From assembly GCA_003990745.1 (NCBI GenBank), contig RBNI01000649.1, positions 1 through 28,266 of the forward strand: 28,266 nucleotides of DNA, written 5' to 3'. The notes under the pieces are model-generated. The model saw nothing but the letters and a program-made list of their open reading frames with translations, did no database searches and had not been told where the DNA came from. A program made the translations under genes and the position numbers. Positions within the stretch are counted from its first letter, which is position 1. Each line of letters opens with the position of its first letter. Of this stretch, positions 1 through 9,639 are shown piece by piece. Source of the stretch: Jimgerdemannia flammicorona. Lineage: Eukaryota; Mucoromycota; Endogonomycetes; Endogonales; Endogonaceae.

Positions 1-15
1 AAAAAAAAAAAAAAA
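1..15. repeat. A run at the window edge
   Basis: Fifteen A residues open the window and directly abut the 3' part of the hAT transposase reading frame, which is cut there. This could be the end of a plus-strand poly(A) tail from a retroposon inserted into the hAT, or a sequence break at a homopolymer. The window also ends in a long T run. Confidence 0.7.
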
Positions 16-1270
16 CCAGTTTGCACAGCTTGGAAATTATACTCAGGGCCCCTCCTCTCTCAGATGTTTTGTCTACGTGCATAAGATAGTCCTGAACAGC
101 GAGGTTCAGTATGTGGGTCTGGCATCGTATACAGCAGCTTTCTGCACCGAAGGCCATATTTTCCTGTTTGAGGCTAGCCACTAAAACTTGGAAAAATGTT
201 GAGTTGTTTGTGGCATTGTCCATCGTAATGGCCAAAATCTGTACTTGAAATATTCGGTTGGCGAATTATGCAAAAATAAATAACCAACAAAATCTGTTTT
301 GTTTAAGAACCTCTCTCAAAATGTTAATCTGATGGCAAGTCCCCCCTTTTTTTACCTTGGTTGTGATCCCAAGCTCCCAGATACAACTAATAAAAGCATC
401 TGTGATGTTGTCTCCAGAATGAGGGCCAGCAAGTTTGACAAAGTCAAGGGTGAGAGATTTAAGCTGCCAATCGAGGTCAATCCAATGACCAGTAATGCCC
501 AGAAATAAAATTGCATTGGGGGATGTCTATGTGTTGATCATAAATGAAATTTTGCCTGCTGAATTCTGTTTATTGAATGTAAGGTTAATTTGGTAAGCTC
601 TTTTATATAATTCAGCTTGCAAAGGTCATGGTGCTGCCTTTATTTTACCTGAAGTATCTGGCAAAGATTGTCATGCTCCTTCCTATAGGCCTCCAGGACA
701 TCTTTGCAAATAGTATCAGCACTTGGCAAATATAAATCATGCTTGAGGAGGCCAAAGATGCTATGCAATTGATCACTCTCGATGGTTGTGAATGGCTGGT
801 CTGTACACACAATCCAGTGAATGAGCTGATTTTGAAATTCTGCCGAAGAGTATGGCTAAATATTTTTGATTAAATGGCATTGTTGGTACAGAAATGGTTG
901 GGCAATCAGATAAATGTACCCACCACAGCTTGGATGTTGATTTTATTTGTCTTCATATTCTTTTTGATTTTGTCAGAGTGCTTGTCTTTTATGTGTCGAT
1001 TCATGTTTGAGATCATACCACCAAGCATTTTGAACTTCTGGCTGGTACAGTTTATGGGGGTGGATGAAACAATATCATGTGTGTGTCAAATGAGTCAATA
1101 GGTGCGTCTTAATTTTTTACCTGCAATAATTACAAACAACATCATCTCCTACATATCTTAGCACAATGCTGCCAGATTTTGGAGCGAGGATTGTGTAGAA
1201 GGTGTGGAGCTATCAGGGATGTTTGACTTGAAGTATCATTGGTACTGTGAACTGTTGAAGACTGATCTGT
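16..1270 (-). pseudogene. hAT-family transposase, BED finger, intron-containing, degraded and 3'-truncated
   Basis: This is a DNA-transposon transposase of the hAT superfamily, read on the minus strand. The BED zinc finger lies at about 970-1200: an IWQH segment, then VVCNYC, then NRHIKDKH, separated by a frameshift. Catalytic-core exons can be spliced in frame. Exon 649 to about 865 carries EFQNQLIHWI and a QPFTTIES-like segment. Exon 356-565 (exactly 70 codons) carries TSPNA, FLGITGHWIDLDW and GPHSGDNI. Exon 16-238 carries ITMDNATNN and RCQTHILNLAV, the conserved core ending in the Cys/His segment. Introns 566-648 and 239-355 have GT/AG ends. The Trp normally preceding TSPN is a TAG stop (527-529), and another stop plus a probable frameshift lie near 860-870. 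The C-terminal dimerisation domain would be left of the window. It is non-functional as it stands; family assignment is firm, exact exon ends near the BED finger are not. Confidence 0.88.
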
Positions 1271-1354
1271 CGACATGTGTGTTTGCATGTTTGCGTATGC
1301 ATGTGTGTGTATTGTGTGTGTATTGTATTGTGGATGTGTCTGGCATATGAGTCA

Positions 1355-1605
1355 TGTAGAGGATTTGGATTGGAGGATTTGGTTGAAGGATTCAGATTTA
1401 TATTCGGATTGGAGGATTCAAATTGGAGGATTCGAATTGGAGGATTCGAATTGGAGGATTCGGATTGAGTGATTTGGATTGAGTAATTCGGATTGAGTGA
1501 TTCGGATTGAGTGATTCGGATTGAGTGATTCAGATTGGAGTGGTTCGGATGGGTGATTTGGATGGGGCAATTCGGATGGGGCAATTCGGATTAATCCAAG
1601 TTGAT
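1355..1605. repeat. Minisatellite, about 14-bp unit, in the hAT 5' region
   Basis: Imperfect tandem copies of GGATTGAGTGATTC and the variant GGATTGGAGGATTC fill this stretch, then grade into GGATGGGGCAATTC. It lies between the hAT coding exons and the hAT terminus at 1697, so it belongs to the transposon's 5' noncoding region. Peptides predicted across it (Asn/Ser/Ile/Gln-rich) are translations of the repeat. Confidence 0.85.
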
Positions 1606-1697
1606 TCGGATGGCTTCGGATTTGAGATTCGGATCAAACCATCATGTGACGAATCGAATCTGGATTTGATTCGAATTGACTCGTTTGGAGCACTACT
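1606..1697 (-). mobile_element. hAT subterminal region and terminal inverted repeat
   Basis: On the minus strand the element begins with TAGTGCTCCAAACGAG (about 1680-1695), followed by TTGATTCGAATT-type subterminal sequence. A nearly identical end, TAGTGCTCCCAACGA, is found at 11519. To the right, the gypsy RNase H reading frame runs up to this point, so this is the outer boundary of the hAT. The partner end lies outside the window. The exact 8-bp target duplication cannot be assigned. Confidence 0.65.
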
Positions 1698-2945
1698 ACT
1701 AAGCATTCAAGCTTGTATAACTTATAGTTCTGTTCTGCTCTACAGATACCTCAGTTTGTATAGAAGATAATATATTTATATCTATCTTTCTTCTAAGCTA
1801 GTACTGCTCTAAGTTCTATAATACTTACATCTATCTATAGGATGAACCCTAGGTTCTAATCTGGTCTTCTGAGGATAAGTACTTAGGTTAATCTAGTCTT
1901 GAGTTTATTGAAGATTTCTTAATATTTCTTAGTCTATTTGAATTTAATCTCCTTCTTCAGTAGCTCATAGATAGGTGCTACAATATTGGAGTATCTTTTG
2001 ATGAATCTTCTATAATAAGAGGCCAGTCTAAGGAAGGTATAGACTTCTGTAGTTGTTCTGGGTCTTGGGTAGGCTGCAACAGTCTCAATATTTAAGGGGT
2101 CTATATGAATTTCAGTCTAGTTAATAATGTATCTTAGGTAGGTAATTTTCTAAGTTACAAACTTATACTTCTTAGGCTTGATATAAAGGCCATACTCCTT
2201 GAGCTTCTTGAGAGCTAGCTGTATATAGTGGATATGTTCCTATATAGTATTGCTGAAGATAATCATATTATAAATATAGACAAAGAGCTATTTTTCAATT
2301 TTATTGCTGAAGACTCTATTTATCATTTACTGAAAACTTGCTGGGGCATTATATATTCCAAATAGCATTTATAGATAGACATAGGTGGCATCAGATGTAA
2401 TGAAGATTGATTTCTCACTAGCATCTTAAGTGAGACTGATCTAATGGTAGCCTGAGAACAGATTCAAGATAATATAGTATTTAGCTTTGCTTCCAAGAGT
2501 AGTAAGGATTTTTTGAATATTTGGCAGAAGCTGTCTATTCTTCTTGGTGATTGTATTGAGCTTCCTATAATCAATATAGAGTCTTGAGACAAACTCTCCA
2601 GGCTTACTTCCTTTCTTTAGAACAAGGATAATGGGTAAAGCCCAGGGGCTAATAGCTTGCTTAATGATATTAGCTTCTTCTATTTCCTTGAGTTCTGTTC
2701 ACAGCTATTCTCTATAGGTAGGTAGTATAGATCTGGCTTTCTGGTAGATAGGCTTGGTATCACTAGTATTAACTTTGTGATAGTACTTAGGTTCTTGGTT
2801 GTGGATATCTCTGAAGTCTATAGTGAGTACTTCATTCTGTACAGGATGAGAAGTTGTTCTTTTAGGGGAAAGTTTTCTCCAATGATATATGTGTACTTAT
2901 TTTCATCTTTATCTTTCTTATACTCAAGTTTGATAATCTTAGTAG
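1697..2945 (-). pseudogene. Ty3/gypsy copy A: reverse transcriptase and start of RNase H, degraded
   Basis: Minus-strand pol of a Ty3/gypsy LTR retrotransposon. In order come ELKEIEEANIIKQAISPW (about 2700-2640), RLYIDYRKLN with KKN (about 2590-2540), YIILNLFSGYH, NAPASFQ and the catalytic box. The box should read Y-x-D-D but is YIYN (about 2263-2277), so both catalytic Asp are gone. The thumb and connection follow (KPKKYKF, AAYPRPRTTTEV, LASYYRRFIKRYSNI). RNase H begins near 1850 and runs to RAEQNYKLYKLECLV, where the hAT end interrupts it. Stops are nearly all former Gln codons (CAG/CAA to TAG/TAA) or Trp, as expected of C-to-T change at CpA. Family assignment is secure and the copy is dead. 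Residues 2945-2700 are an unassigned linker after the dUTPase. Confidence 0.92.
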
Positions 2946-3325
2946 CAGTATAGGCTTCTATTCCAGTAGATCCAAAGTCTTGTTCTCCTCTCTTAGTCTT
3001 GATGAGTTTGATGACTTCAGTGATCTTAAGCTTCTTAACTTTATAGATCAGTATCTGGCCAATCCTGTCATACTTCTTGACTTTGAATGGAGTGGTGGAG
3101 TTGTGATTCCTAACTATAAGAAAGATCTCACCAGTGTAATCAGGGTCAATAACTCCTCTTTTAACTGAGATTTCACTCTTGGCCAGACTGCTTCTAGTCT
3201 TGATAATTCCAGTATAGTTCTCTAGTAACTTGACTCTAATTCTAGTACTAAGTAGAGTAGTGGTCTGTAGTTTGAGAATAGTATCTTAGATGCTGGCAAG
3301 GTCCATTCTTATAGCTTCTTCAGTC
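2945..3325 (-). pseudogene. Ty3/gypsy copy A: dUTPase domain
   Basis: A trimeric-type dUTPase domain (dUTP to dUMP and pyrophosphate) sits upstream of RT in the polyprotein frame. It shows MDLASI (motif 1-like, near 3315), TRSSLA (motif 2), GVIDPDYTGE (motif 3, with the catalytic Asp kept), YDRIGQILI (motif 4) and FGSTG (motif 5, about 2965). Spacing matches a single complete domain of roughly 120 residues. At least one Gln codon is now a stop (SI*DT). The encoded enzyme would presumably limit uracil in the element's cDNA. Copy B carries the same domain in the same place, so it belongs to the family and was not captured by one insertion only. Confidence 0.85.
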
Positions 3326-4665
3326 TTATATTCTGGGATCTTGACTTTGGGGTGAAACTTCTTAACCTTGAGAGTAATATCTAGTTCTTGTTCCTCTTCA
3401 TCATTACTATCAGCTGGAAGCTCTGGGAGCTGGTCATCTTCTTCAGCTTTCTTTTTTGCTTCAGCAGCTTCTTGCTTATACTTTTGTTAATGGATTTTTC
3501 TAACTTCACTAATATAGAACCAATAGTTATTTAGATGTTTGGAGTAGTATATCTTAGTACCATAGAGGCATTTTCCTTAAGAAGTATAGCCATCAATGAT
3601 CTTGTTGTACCACTGCTCATCTGTAAGCTTAGTTGTCTTACTCTTGTTCTTATATACCAAGTGCATGAAGACTCCTGTATCCTCTTCATCTCCTTTCTCT
3701 ATATCTAGTAGTACTCTTTTGTGGATATTAATAGAGACTCATACCTTTCTTCTTCTATAGTTGATCTATATCTTCTAGATATTGAGGTCAATGATAGTCT
3801 TAGTCTTGTGAAGCCATTGGTTACCAATAAGGATGTCATAGTTGGTGATACTTATAATAATCACATCTACTAAGATGGTAGCTTCTCTAATCTTGATGGA
3901 GACTTCTCAGATCTTATCTAGGAAGGTAGCTCATATACTATCTGCTGTAATATAGACTATTTTGGTAGATTCTTTGATGTCCTAGCCTAGGCAGTCAATT
4001 GTCTTCTTGCTCATAAGACATCTTTCAACACCAATATTAATAATAGTATCAAAGATATAATCTTCAATCTGACATTGGGTATAGACTGAGCTCTTGTACT
4101 GATCTTCAGGTTCTTTATCTGAGTCTTCTTGTTTATCTTCCTGTACATTGTGAGCTTTTATGATCTTGTACTCTTAGTTATTGATAGTGGTTATAAGTCC
4201 TGCTCTCAACTACTGTCTGAAGACAGGAACTTCCACTAGTTGTCCAAAAGTAGCATTGATCTTCTATTCCTTGAGATCTTTATAGATATCATACTAGTAG
4301 ATCTTGGTCTTATATAGCTTTTGTTCTTTCTTGCTTTCACTTTCTCCTGAGACTAGAGTAGTATCTTCAATAATTTAGTAGGTAGCTTTATCTAACTCTA
4401 TGTCTTAATCAATCTCCTCAAGTTAGGTCTTACTTTGAATGATAATGATTAGAGTTCTTTTTGATCTTCCAACTGGCTTGCTGTTATTCTTCTTATTATA
4501 GAACTTAGACCAGATTCTGGTACCTTTAGTAATAGGATAGAATTCAGACTTCTCATAGTATTCTTCATCATCAGTATTACCAATCTCCTCAATGACTACA
4601 GTATTGGTTTGTTCTCTGGTTTTAGTAATATTACTTGGTTGAGCTCTGTACCTTATTTCAGTCAT
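3326..4665 (-). pseudogene. Ty3/gypsy copy A: aspartic protease region and Cys/His module, degraded
   Basis: This is the retropepsin part of the polyprotein, colinear with copy B at 5900-7250. The active site, which should read D-T/S-G-A, is NIGV near 4030-4045, so the catalytic Asp is Asn. Downstream, at about 3495-3590, lies the counterpart of the Cys/His-rich module of copy B, but its cysteines have become tyrosines (YYSKHLNNYWFY). The acidic linker to the dUTPase follows. One uninterrupted part (4423-4749) runs from the zinc knuckle into the charged linker before the protease. Many TAG/TAA codons replace Gln codons. Assignment rests on alignment to copy B and on the retropepsin-like core there. 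Confidence 0.75.
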
Positions 4666-5303
4666 ATAATTATTTGCATAGTGGTCTTCTTTTCTATATT
4701 TGAAGTATGTAATAGTGTATTCCTTTATAGTAGCTGCAAACTTCTGCACTAGTCTCCTGTTGGTACTTCATACTTCTTTAACAATATCACTAAGATATGT
4801 AGTCATTATGGTAAACTGCTGGGCAAGTTCCTCTACTGGATCAGCTTTAGCCATCTTGGGGATAGATGGAGATGATTATCTGTTGAGAACTATAGTGAGT
4901 ATGATACTGATTGGCTTTAGTAACTCTATCTTGATACTAGTTATCCTTTCTATTGAGTATTTAGCAGAGTGTCTGGTGGTCCAATATCTCTGTACAAAGA
5001 TCACTTTCTGATCAAAGGTCAGAGTAGCTGGGATAGATTGGATAGCTAGAGTGATTTTATGGTAGACTCTTTTTAGGAAGGTTGAATCAGCTATCTATTC
5101 CTTGAGGACATTATCATAGCTAGCCAAGACAATCTGGTAGCAGATTTAGGTATAGAATAGGTTGGGGTCTTTATTAAGTCCTTGATAAATAGTGTTGAGT
5201 TAATCTTTAAGAGCTTGCTTGATCTCTTTAGTATAGTATATAGTTCTGAGAAAGTTCTTCATATTGGTGAGTTTGGCTGCACTAGTGTCAGCAATAGTGG
5301 CTG
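4666..5303 (-). pseudogene. Ty3/gypsy copy A: gag with mutated CCHC knuckle, 5'-truncated
   Basis: This is the C-terminal part of the capsid/nucleocapsid (gag) frame. It matches copy B at 7250-7890: KLTNMKNFLRTIYYT, ADSTFLK and QRYWTTRH segments are shared. The nucleocapsid zinc knuckle at about 4666-4712 reads YFKYRKEDHYANNY. The spacing is that of C-x2-C-x4-H-x4-C, but all three Cys are Tyr, each a TGY to TAY change. The gag start is missing: at about 5303 the sequence switches abruptly into the dUTPase-to-RT linker of copy B. Confidence 0.82.
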
Positions 5304-5900
5304 GCTTGATATCACCAGTATCAACTTCATAGTAGTACTTGGGTTCTTGATTATAGATATCTCTGAAGTCTGTGGCAAGTACTTCTTCATTCTGATACAG
5401 GATTTTGAGAAGTTGTTCCTCTAGAGAAAAGTTTCTCCAATAGTATATGTATGCTTGTTCTGGTCCTTATCTTTCTTGTGCTTGAGTTTGGTAATCTTAG
5501 TGGCAGCATAGGCTCCTCTTCCAGTAGATCCAAAGCCTTATTCTTCTCTTCCAGTAGATCCAAAGTCTTGTTCTTCTCTCTTGATCTTAATGAGTTTGAT
5601 GACTTCAGTGATCTTGAGCTTCTTGACTTTATAGATTAGTATCTGGCCAATCTTGTCATACTTTTTGACTTCAAATGGAGTAGTGGAGTTGTGATTCCTG
5701 ACTATGAGGAAGATCTCACCAGTGTAATTAGAGTTAATTACTCCTCCTTCAACTGAGATTTTGCTTTTGGCCAGACTACTTCTAGTCTTGATAATTCCAG
5801 CATAGTTCTCTAGTAACTTGACTCTAATTTCAGTACCAAGTAGAGTGATGATCTGTAGTTCAAGGATAGTATCTTGAATGCTGGCAAGGTCCATTTCTGT
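5304..5900 (-). pseudogene. Ty3/gypsy copy B: dUTPase domain and stub of the following linker
   Basis: Same dUTPase as copy A. MDLASI begins at 5894, then TRSSLAK, GVINSNYTGE, YDKIGQILI and FGSTG. The open part spans 5538-5894 without a stop. The motif-3 Asp is Asn here (GVIN in place of GVID), predicted to inactivate the enzyme, whereas copy A kept it. Motif 5 is duplicated: FGSTGREE is followed by a second GFGSTGR, encoded by a short tandem duplication at about 5515-5572. Beyond the domain the frame enters the linker that precedes RT in copy A and ends at the junction near 5303, so RT is absent from this copy. Confidence 0.85.
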
Positions 5901-7250
5901 GGCTCCTTCAGTCTTGTATTCTGAGATCTTGGCTTCAGGGTAGAACTTCTTGACCTTGAGAGTAATGTCTAGTTCTTGTTTCTCCTCATCATCACTGTCA
6001 GCTTAAAGCTCTGGAGACTGGTCATCTTCTTCAGCTTTCCTTTTTGCTTCAGCAGCATCTTGCTCATGCTTTTGTTGATGGATTTTTCTGACTTCACTGA
6101 TACAGGACCAGCAGTCATTCAGGTGTTCAGAGCAGTACATTCTAGTACCATGGGGGCATCTTCCTTGAGGGATATAGTCATCAATAATCTTATTATACTA
6201 CTGCTCATTAGTGAGCTTGGGTATTTTGCTCTTGTTCTTGTATACTAAGTACATAAAGACTTCTGTATCTTCTTCATATTCTATATTTGGTGGTAGTACT
6301 CCTTTGTGGATATTAATAGAGACTTATACCTTTCTTCCTCTATAGTTGATTTGTATCTTCTGGGCATTGAGGTCAATGACAGCCTTGGTCTTGTGAAGTC
6401 ATTGGTTGCCAATGAGGATATTATAATTAGTGGTACTTATAATAATCACATCTATTAGAATAGTAGCTCCTCCTATCTTGATGGAGACTTCTCAGATCTT
6501 GCCTAGGAGGGTAGCTTATATACTATCTGTTATAATATAGATCATTTTGATAGACTCTTCAATGTCCCAACCTAGATGGTCAATTATCTTCTTACTCATG
6601 AGATATCTTTCAGCACTGGTATCAATGATAGTATCAAAGATATAATCTTTAATCTGATATGGGGTATAGGCTGATATTTTGTACTGATCTTCAGATTCTT
6701 CACCTGAGTCTTCTTGATCATCTTTTTGTATATTGTGAGCTTCTATAATCTTGTACTCTTGGTTCTTGACAGTGATTACAAGTTCTACTCTCAACTGCTG
6801 TCTAAAGGCAGAGACTTTAGCTAGTTGTCCAAAAGTAGCATTGATCTTCTGTTCCTTGAGGTTTTTGTAGATATCATATTGATGGATCTTGGTTTTGTAT
6901 AGCTTCTGTTCTTTCTTGCTTTTACTTTTTCCTAAGACTAAAGTAGTATCTTTAATAATTTGGCAAGTAGCTTCATCTAACTCCATGTCTTGATCAATCT
7001 TCTTAGGTTGGGTCTTGCTTTGAATAGTGACAGCTGGGGTCTTCTTTAGTCTTCCAAATGGCTTGCTGTTGTCCTTCTTGTCATAGAGCTTGGACTGGGT
7101 TCTGGTACCTTCAGTAATAGGGTAGAATTCAGACTTCTTATAGTATTCTTTATTATTAGTGTCACCAATCTCCTTGATGACTACTGCATTGGTTTGTTCT
7201 TTGGTTCTGATAGCATTTCTTGGTTGGGCTTTATGTCTTGTTTCAGTCAT
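5901..7250 (-). pseudogene. Ty3/gypsy copy B: aspartic protease and Cys/His module
   Basis: A continuous open part runs from 7250 to 6516 (244 residues). It starts just after the zinc knuckle with a charged linker and enters the retropepsin, where the active site reads DTSA (about 6613-6624), one G-to-A step from DTGA. The fold continues past the first stop as VSIKIGG, YNILIGNQ and KAVIDLNAQKI, a normal retropepsin tail. At about 6083-6165 a small cluster CPHGTRMYCSEHLNDCWSC places Cys and His at short intervals, suggesting a zinc-binding module, followed by a basic QQKHEQ helix and an acidic stretch before the dUTPase. The start at 7250 is only the first ATG after a stop. The native protein was a gag-pol polyprotein. 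Confidence 0.82.
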
Positions 7251-8095
7251 TCAACTCTTTACATAGTGGTCTTGTTCTTTATATCTAAAGTATATAATAT
7301 TGCATTCTTCTGTAGTAATTGCAAATCTCTGTACTAGTCTCCTATTGGTGCTTCAGACTTCTCTAATAACATCACTAAGATGTACAGTCATCTCAGCAAA
7401 CTGCTTAGTGAGTTCCTCCACTGAGTCAACTTTAGCTATCTTGGGGATAGGTGTGGATGGTTGTCTGTTTACAACTGTGATAGATATGATACTGGTTGAC
7501 TTTGATAGCTCTATCTTGATACCAGTTATTTTCTCTATTGAGTATTCAGTAGGGTGTCTGGTAGTCCAATATCTCTATACAAAGACTACTTTCTAATCAA
7601 GAATCAGAGCAGCTAGAGTAGACTAGATTACTAAGACAATTTCAGAGTAAACTCCTTTGAGGAAGGTTGAATCAGCTATTTGTTCCTTGAGAGTATCATC
7701 ATAGTCAGCCAAGATAATCTGGTTACAGATTTGGATGTAGAATGAGTTGAGATCTTTACTAAGTCTCTGACAGATAGTGTTGAGTTGATCCTTAAGAGCT
7801 TGCTTGATCTCTTCAGTATAGTATATAGTTCTGAGAAAGTTCTTCATGTTGGTAAGTTTGGCTACACTAGCATCAGTAATAATAGCTATATTGAACTTAT
7901 TTCTGGCAGGTCCTCTGAGGCTGACAGGTAGAAGGGCCAATTGTGCATCCACATTGAGAGCTCATATAGTAGTGAATTATTCAAAGTCTTTAATGAAGAT
8001 CAGAATTGACTCTTTAGTAGTATATCTATAAAATATAGGGGAATGCATTTCAATCTTATCTTGAATTCTTGCAGAGGTGACTCTTGTAGTCAGAG
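7251..8095 (-). pseudogene. Ty3/gypsy copy B: gag (capsid and nucleocapsid)
   Basis: The gag frame begins near 8095 with RVTSARIQDKIEMHSP and FYRYTTKESI segments. It continues as an uninterrupted stretch (7623-7952) containing LALLPVSLRGPARNKFN and LNTICQRLSKDLNSFY, typical helical capsid sequence. Then come the YWTTRHPTEY segment and a nucleocapsid knuckle at about 7250-7295 (YFRYKEQDHYVKS, then stop), where the Cys positions are Tyr, Tyr and a TGA. The start codon cannot be fixed. Five or more nonsense codons are present. The copy is the upstream, 5'-complete partner of copy A and shares its orientation. Confidence 0.82.
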
Positions 8096-8329
8096 TAGTT
8101 GTTGTGGTGGTTGTTTATTTTTCAGCTTAAAAGTGAGGGATTCATCTTGAATTACCAGCCAATGAGTACTAAGTTGTCATATAGTAGTCACTGAGTCCTT
8201 CAAATATATCAGATTTTCTCTAAGATATATCTCTTAGACTAATTATAAGTTTGTTATAAGTAAGTTCTTATTAGAGTACCTTCCTAAAGTCTTATAGTCC
8301 TCAAACTTCTTATCTTTAAACTGTCTTGT

Positions 8330-8690
8330 TATCTCTTAGATTGCTTGTATAGAATTGAGAGTAAGTAAACTGAAACTGACTTTATTTTAAAGGAAATAAG
8401 ATAGATATTTATACAAAATATAATTCAATGGTTGCTAAGTTATAAAGTTAAATATAAATTCCAATAACTAAATAAAATACTGGAATACAGAAAACTATGG
8501 TTGTAAGTATAAGTTCAATATCTGTATAAATAGTTACACAAGTTCAGAATACCAGTAGAATTTTAGTAGTATAGAAAAAGAATACCAGAAGAATTTCTGA
8601 GTTATGCAAGATCAGAATATCAGAAGAATAACAGTTATACAGAGAAAGGATGCTGATAGAATTCAGTATTATAAAGAACTTAGAGTAGAA
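8330..8690 (-). repeat. Probable 5' LTR of gypsy copy B
   Basis: Upstream of gag on the minus strand lies a noncoding AT-rich block with a TATA-like element (TTTTGTATAAATATC, near 8405-8420) and an AATAAA about 35 bp further on, the order expected of U3-R in an LTR. Leader sequence of about 200 bp separates it from gag. A second copy of the same LTR is not in the window, so its ends cannot be defined. Short repeats of CAGAATAYCAGAAGAAT occur at 8545-8640. Confidence 0.4.
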
Positions 8691-8701
8691 TATTCAGGAC
8701 T

Positions 8702-9560
8702 ATGGGAGCTTCATCCTCATCACTACTAGAGGTCAGGATGTTCTCAAAGAAAATGAGATCCATGAACATTTTATTTATTTTGTATATGTTATATACTTTA
8801 TATACTTTGCATATGTTGTATGAGATAATGTTATCACCAATGATATCATGTTCAGTAGTGGCAGGGGCTCTTCAATCTATGACAGAATACTAAGATCAAT
8901 CCTTACAGAAATTGATCAGGATTGTCCTTGAGGATAGAACTATTAAGGGTAATAGTGGACTGAGCTTCTATAGCTACCATGGCCTCCAGTGCATTGATAT
9001 AGCAGGCTGACAGTTCCTTGAAGTCTGAGGTTCTAGTATACTCCAAGTTGGGGATTGATTATAGCATATGTCTGAAGACCTGATAAATCTTCTTGGCTAT
9101 TCTTATTTTATATATATCCATAAAGATAGTATCTTGTATTTCTTAGTGACTGGTCTGAGAGAATTCCCAGTAGAGGAGGTTTTCTATTTCATATTCCTAC
9201 CACATTCAGAGGTATTCAGTAGCAATGGCAATTCTTGTTTCTATTTTATAGCAGTAGAGGATATAATAATAAGAGTCATTAGTATCTAGGCTGAGGCTAG
9301 AAGTCTTTCTTGTGCAGGTCCTCATGGCTCTTCTGATGTCTTGAAACATCCTTTCCTAGACTAAGGAGCCTTGGTGATTCCTGGATCTTGAGGTTTAGTG
9401 AGCAGCAGACATTTGTTTATAGTAAGTTTTTAGAACTATTTCTGTAAGCTTTGTTTGAGCTGCTACTACTGTAGTTTCTTAATCTTTCTTTTATATTTCT
9501 CAAGATATCTGTCTTGTGATTACAATGACTCACAGTTGGTCATCATTACTCATCTTATAG
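8702..9560 (-). pseudogene. Degraded reading frame of unknown function
   Basis: One minus-strand frame stays mostly open over about 285 codons, with scattered TAG/TGA stops, from MSNDDQL near 9556. Recognisable protein-like stretches include RRAMRTCTRK, FKELSACYINALEAMV and TITLNSSILKDNPDQFL. A final part (8702 to about 8885, after a probable frameshift) ends in the acidic SSSDEDEAPIV. I recognise no domain. It lies directly upstream of the probable gypsy LTR on the same strand, so it is likely the remains of another mobile element. The pattern of stops resembles the Gln-to-stop decay of its neighbours. Confidence 0.35.
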
Positions 9561-9639
9561 TCTGGGTGAGTTATGCTATATGATCTTTCTATGCTCTGAT
9601 CTGGTGGCTTATAAGGAAAAGCTATCTCTTATACTGATG

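Noticed and set aside
1213..1584. Minus-strand frame rich in Asn, Ser, Ile and Gln
   Set aside because: It is the translation of the 14-bp minisatellite inside the hAT and has no non-repetitive part that looks like protein.
2980..3168. Plus-strand open frame opposite the dUTPase
   Set aside because: Shadow of the conserved minus-strand dUTPase; the same holds for other plus-strand frames across 2.9-8.0 kb.
1697..8095. The two similar blocks as a pair of LTRs of one element
   Set aside because: Both blocks carry gag-pol coding domains (protease, dUTPase), so they are two element copies and not LTRs.
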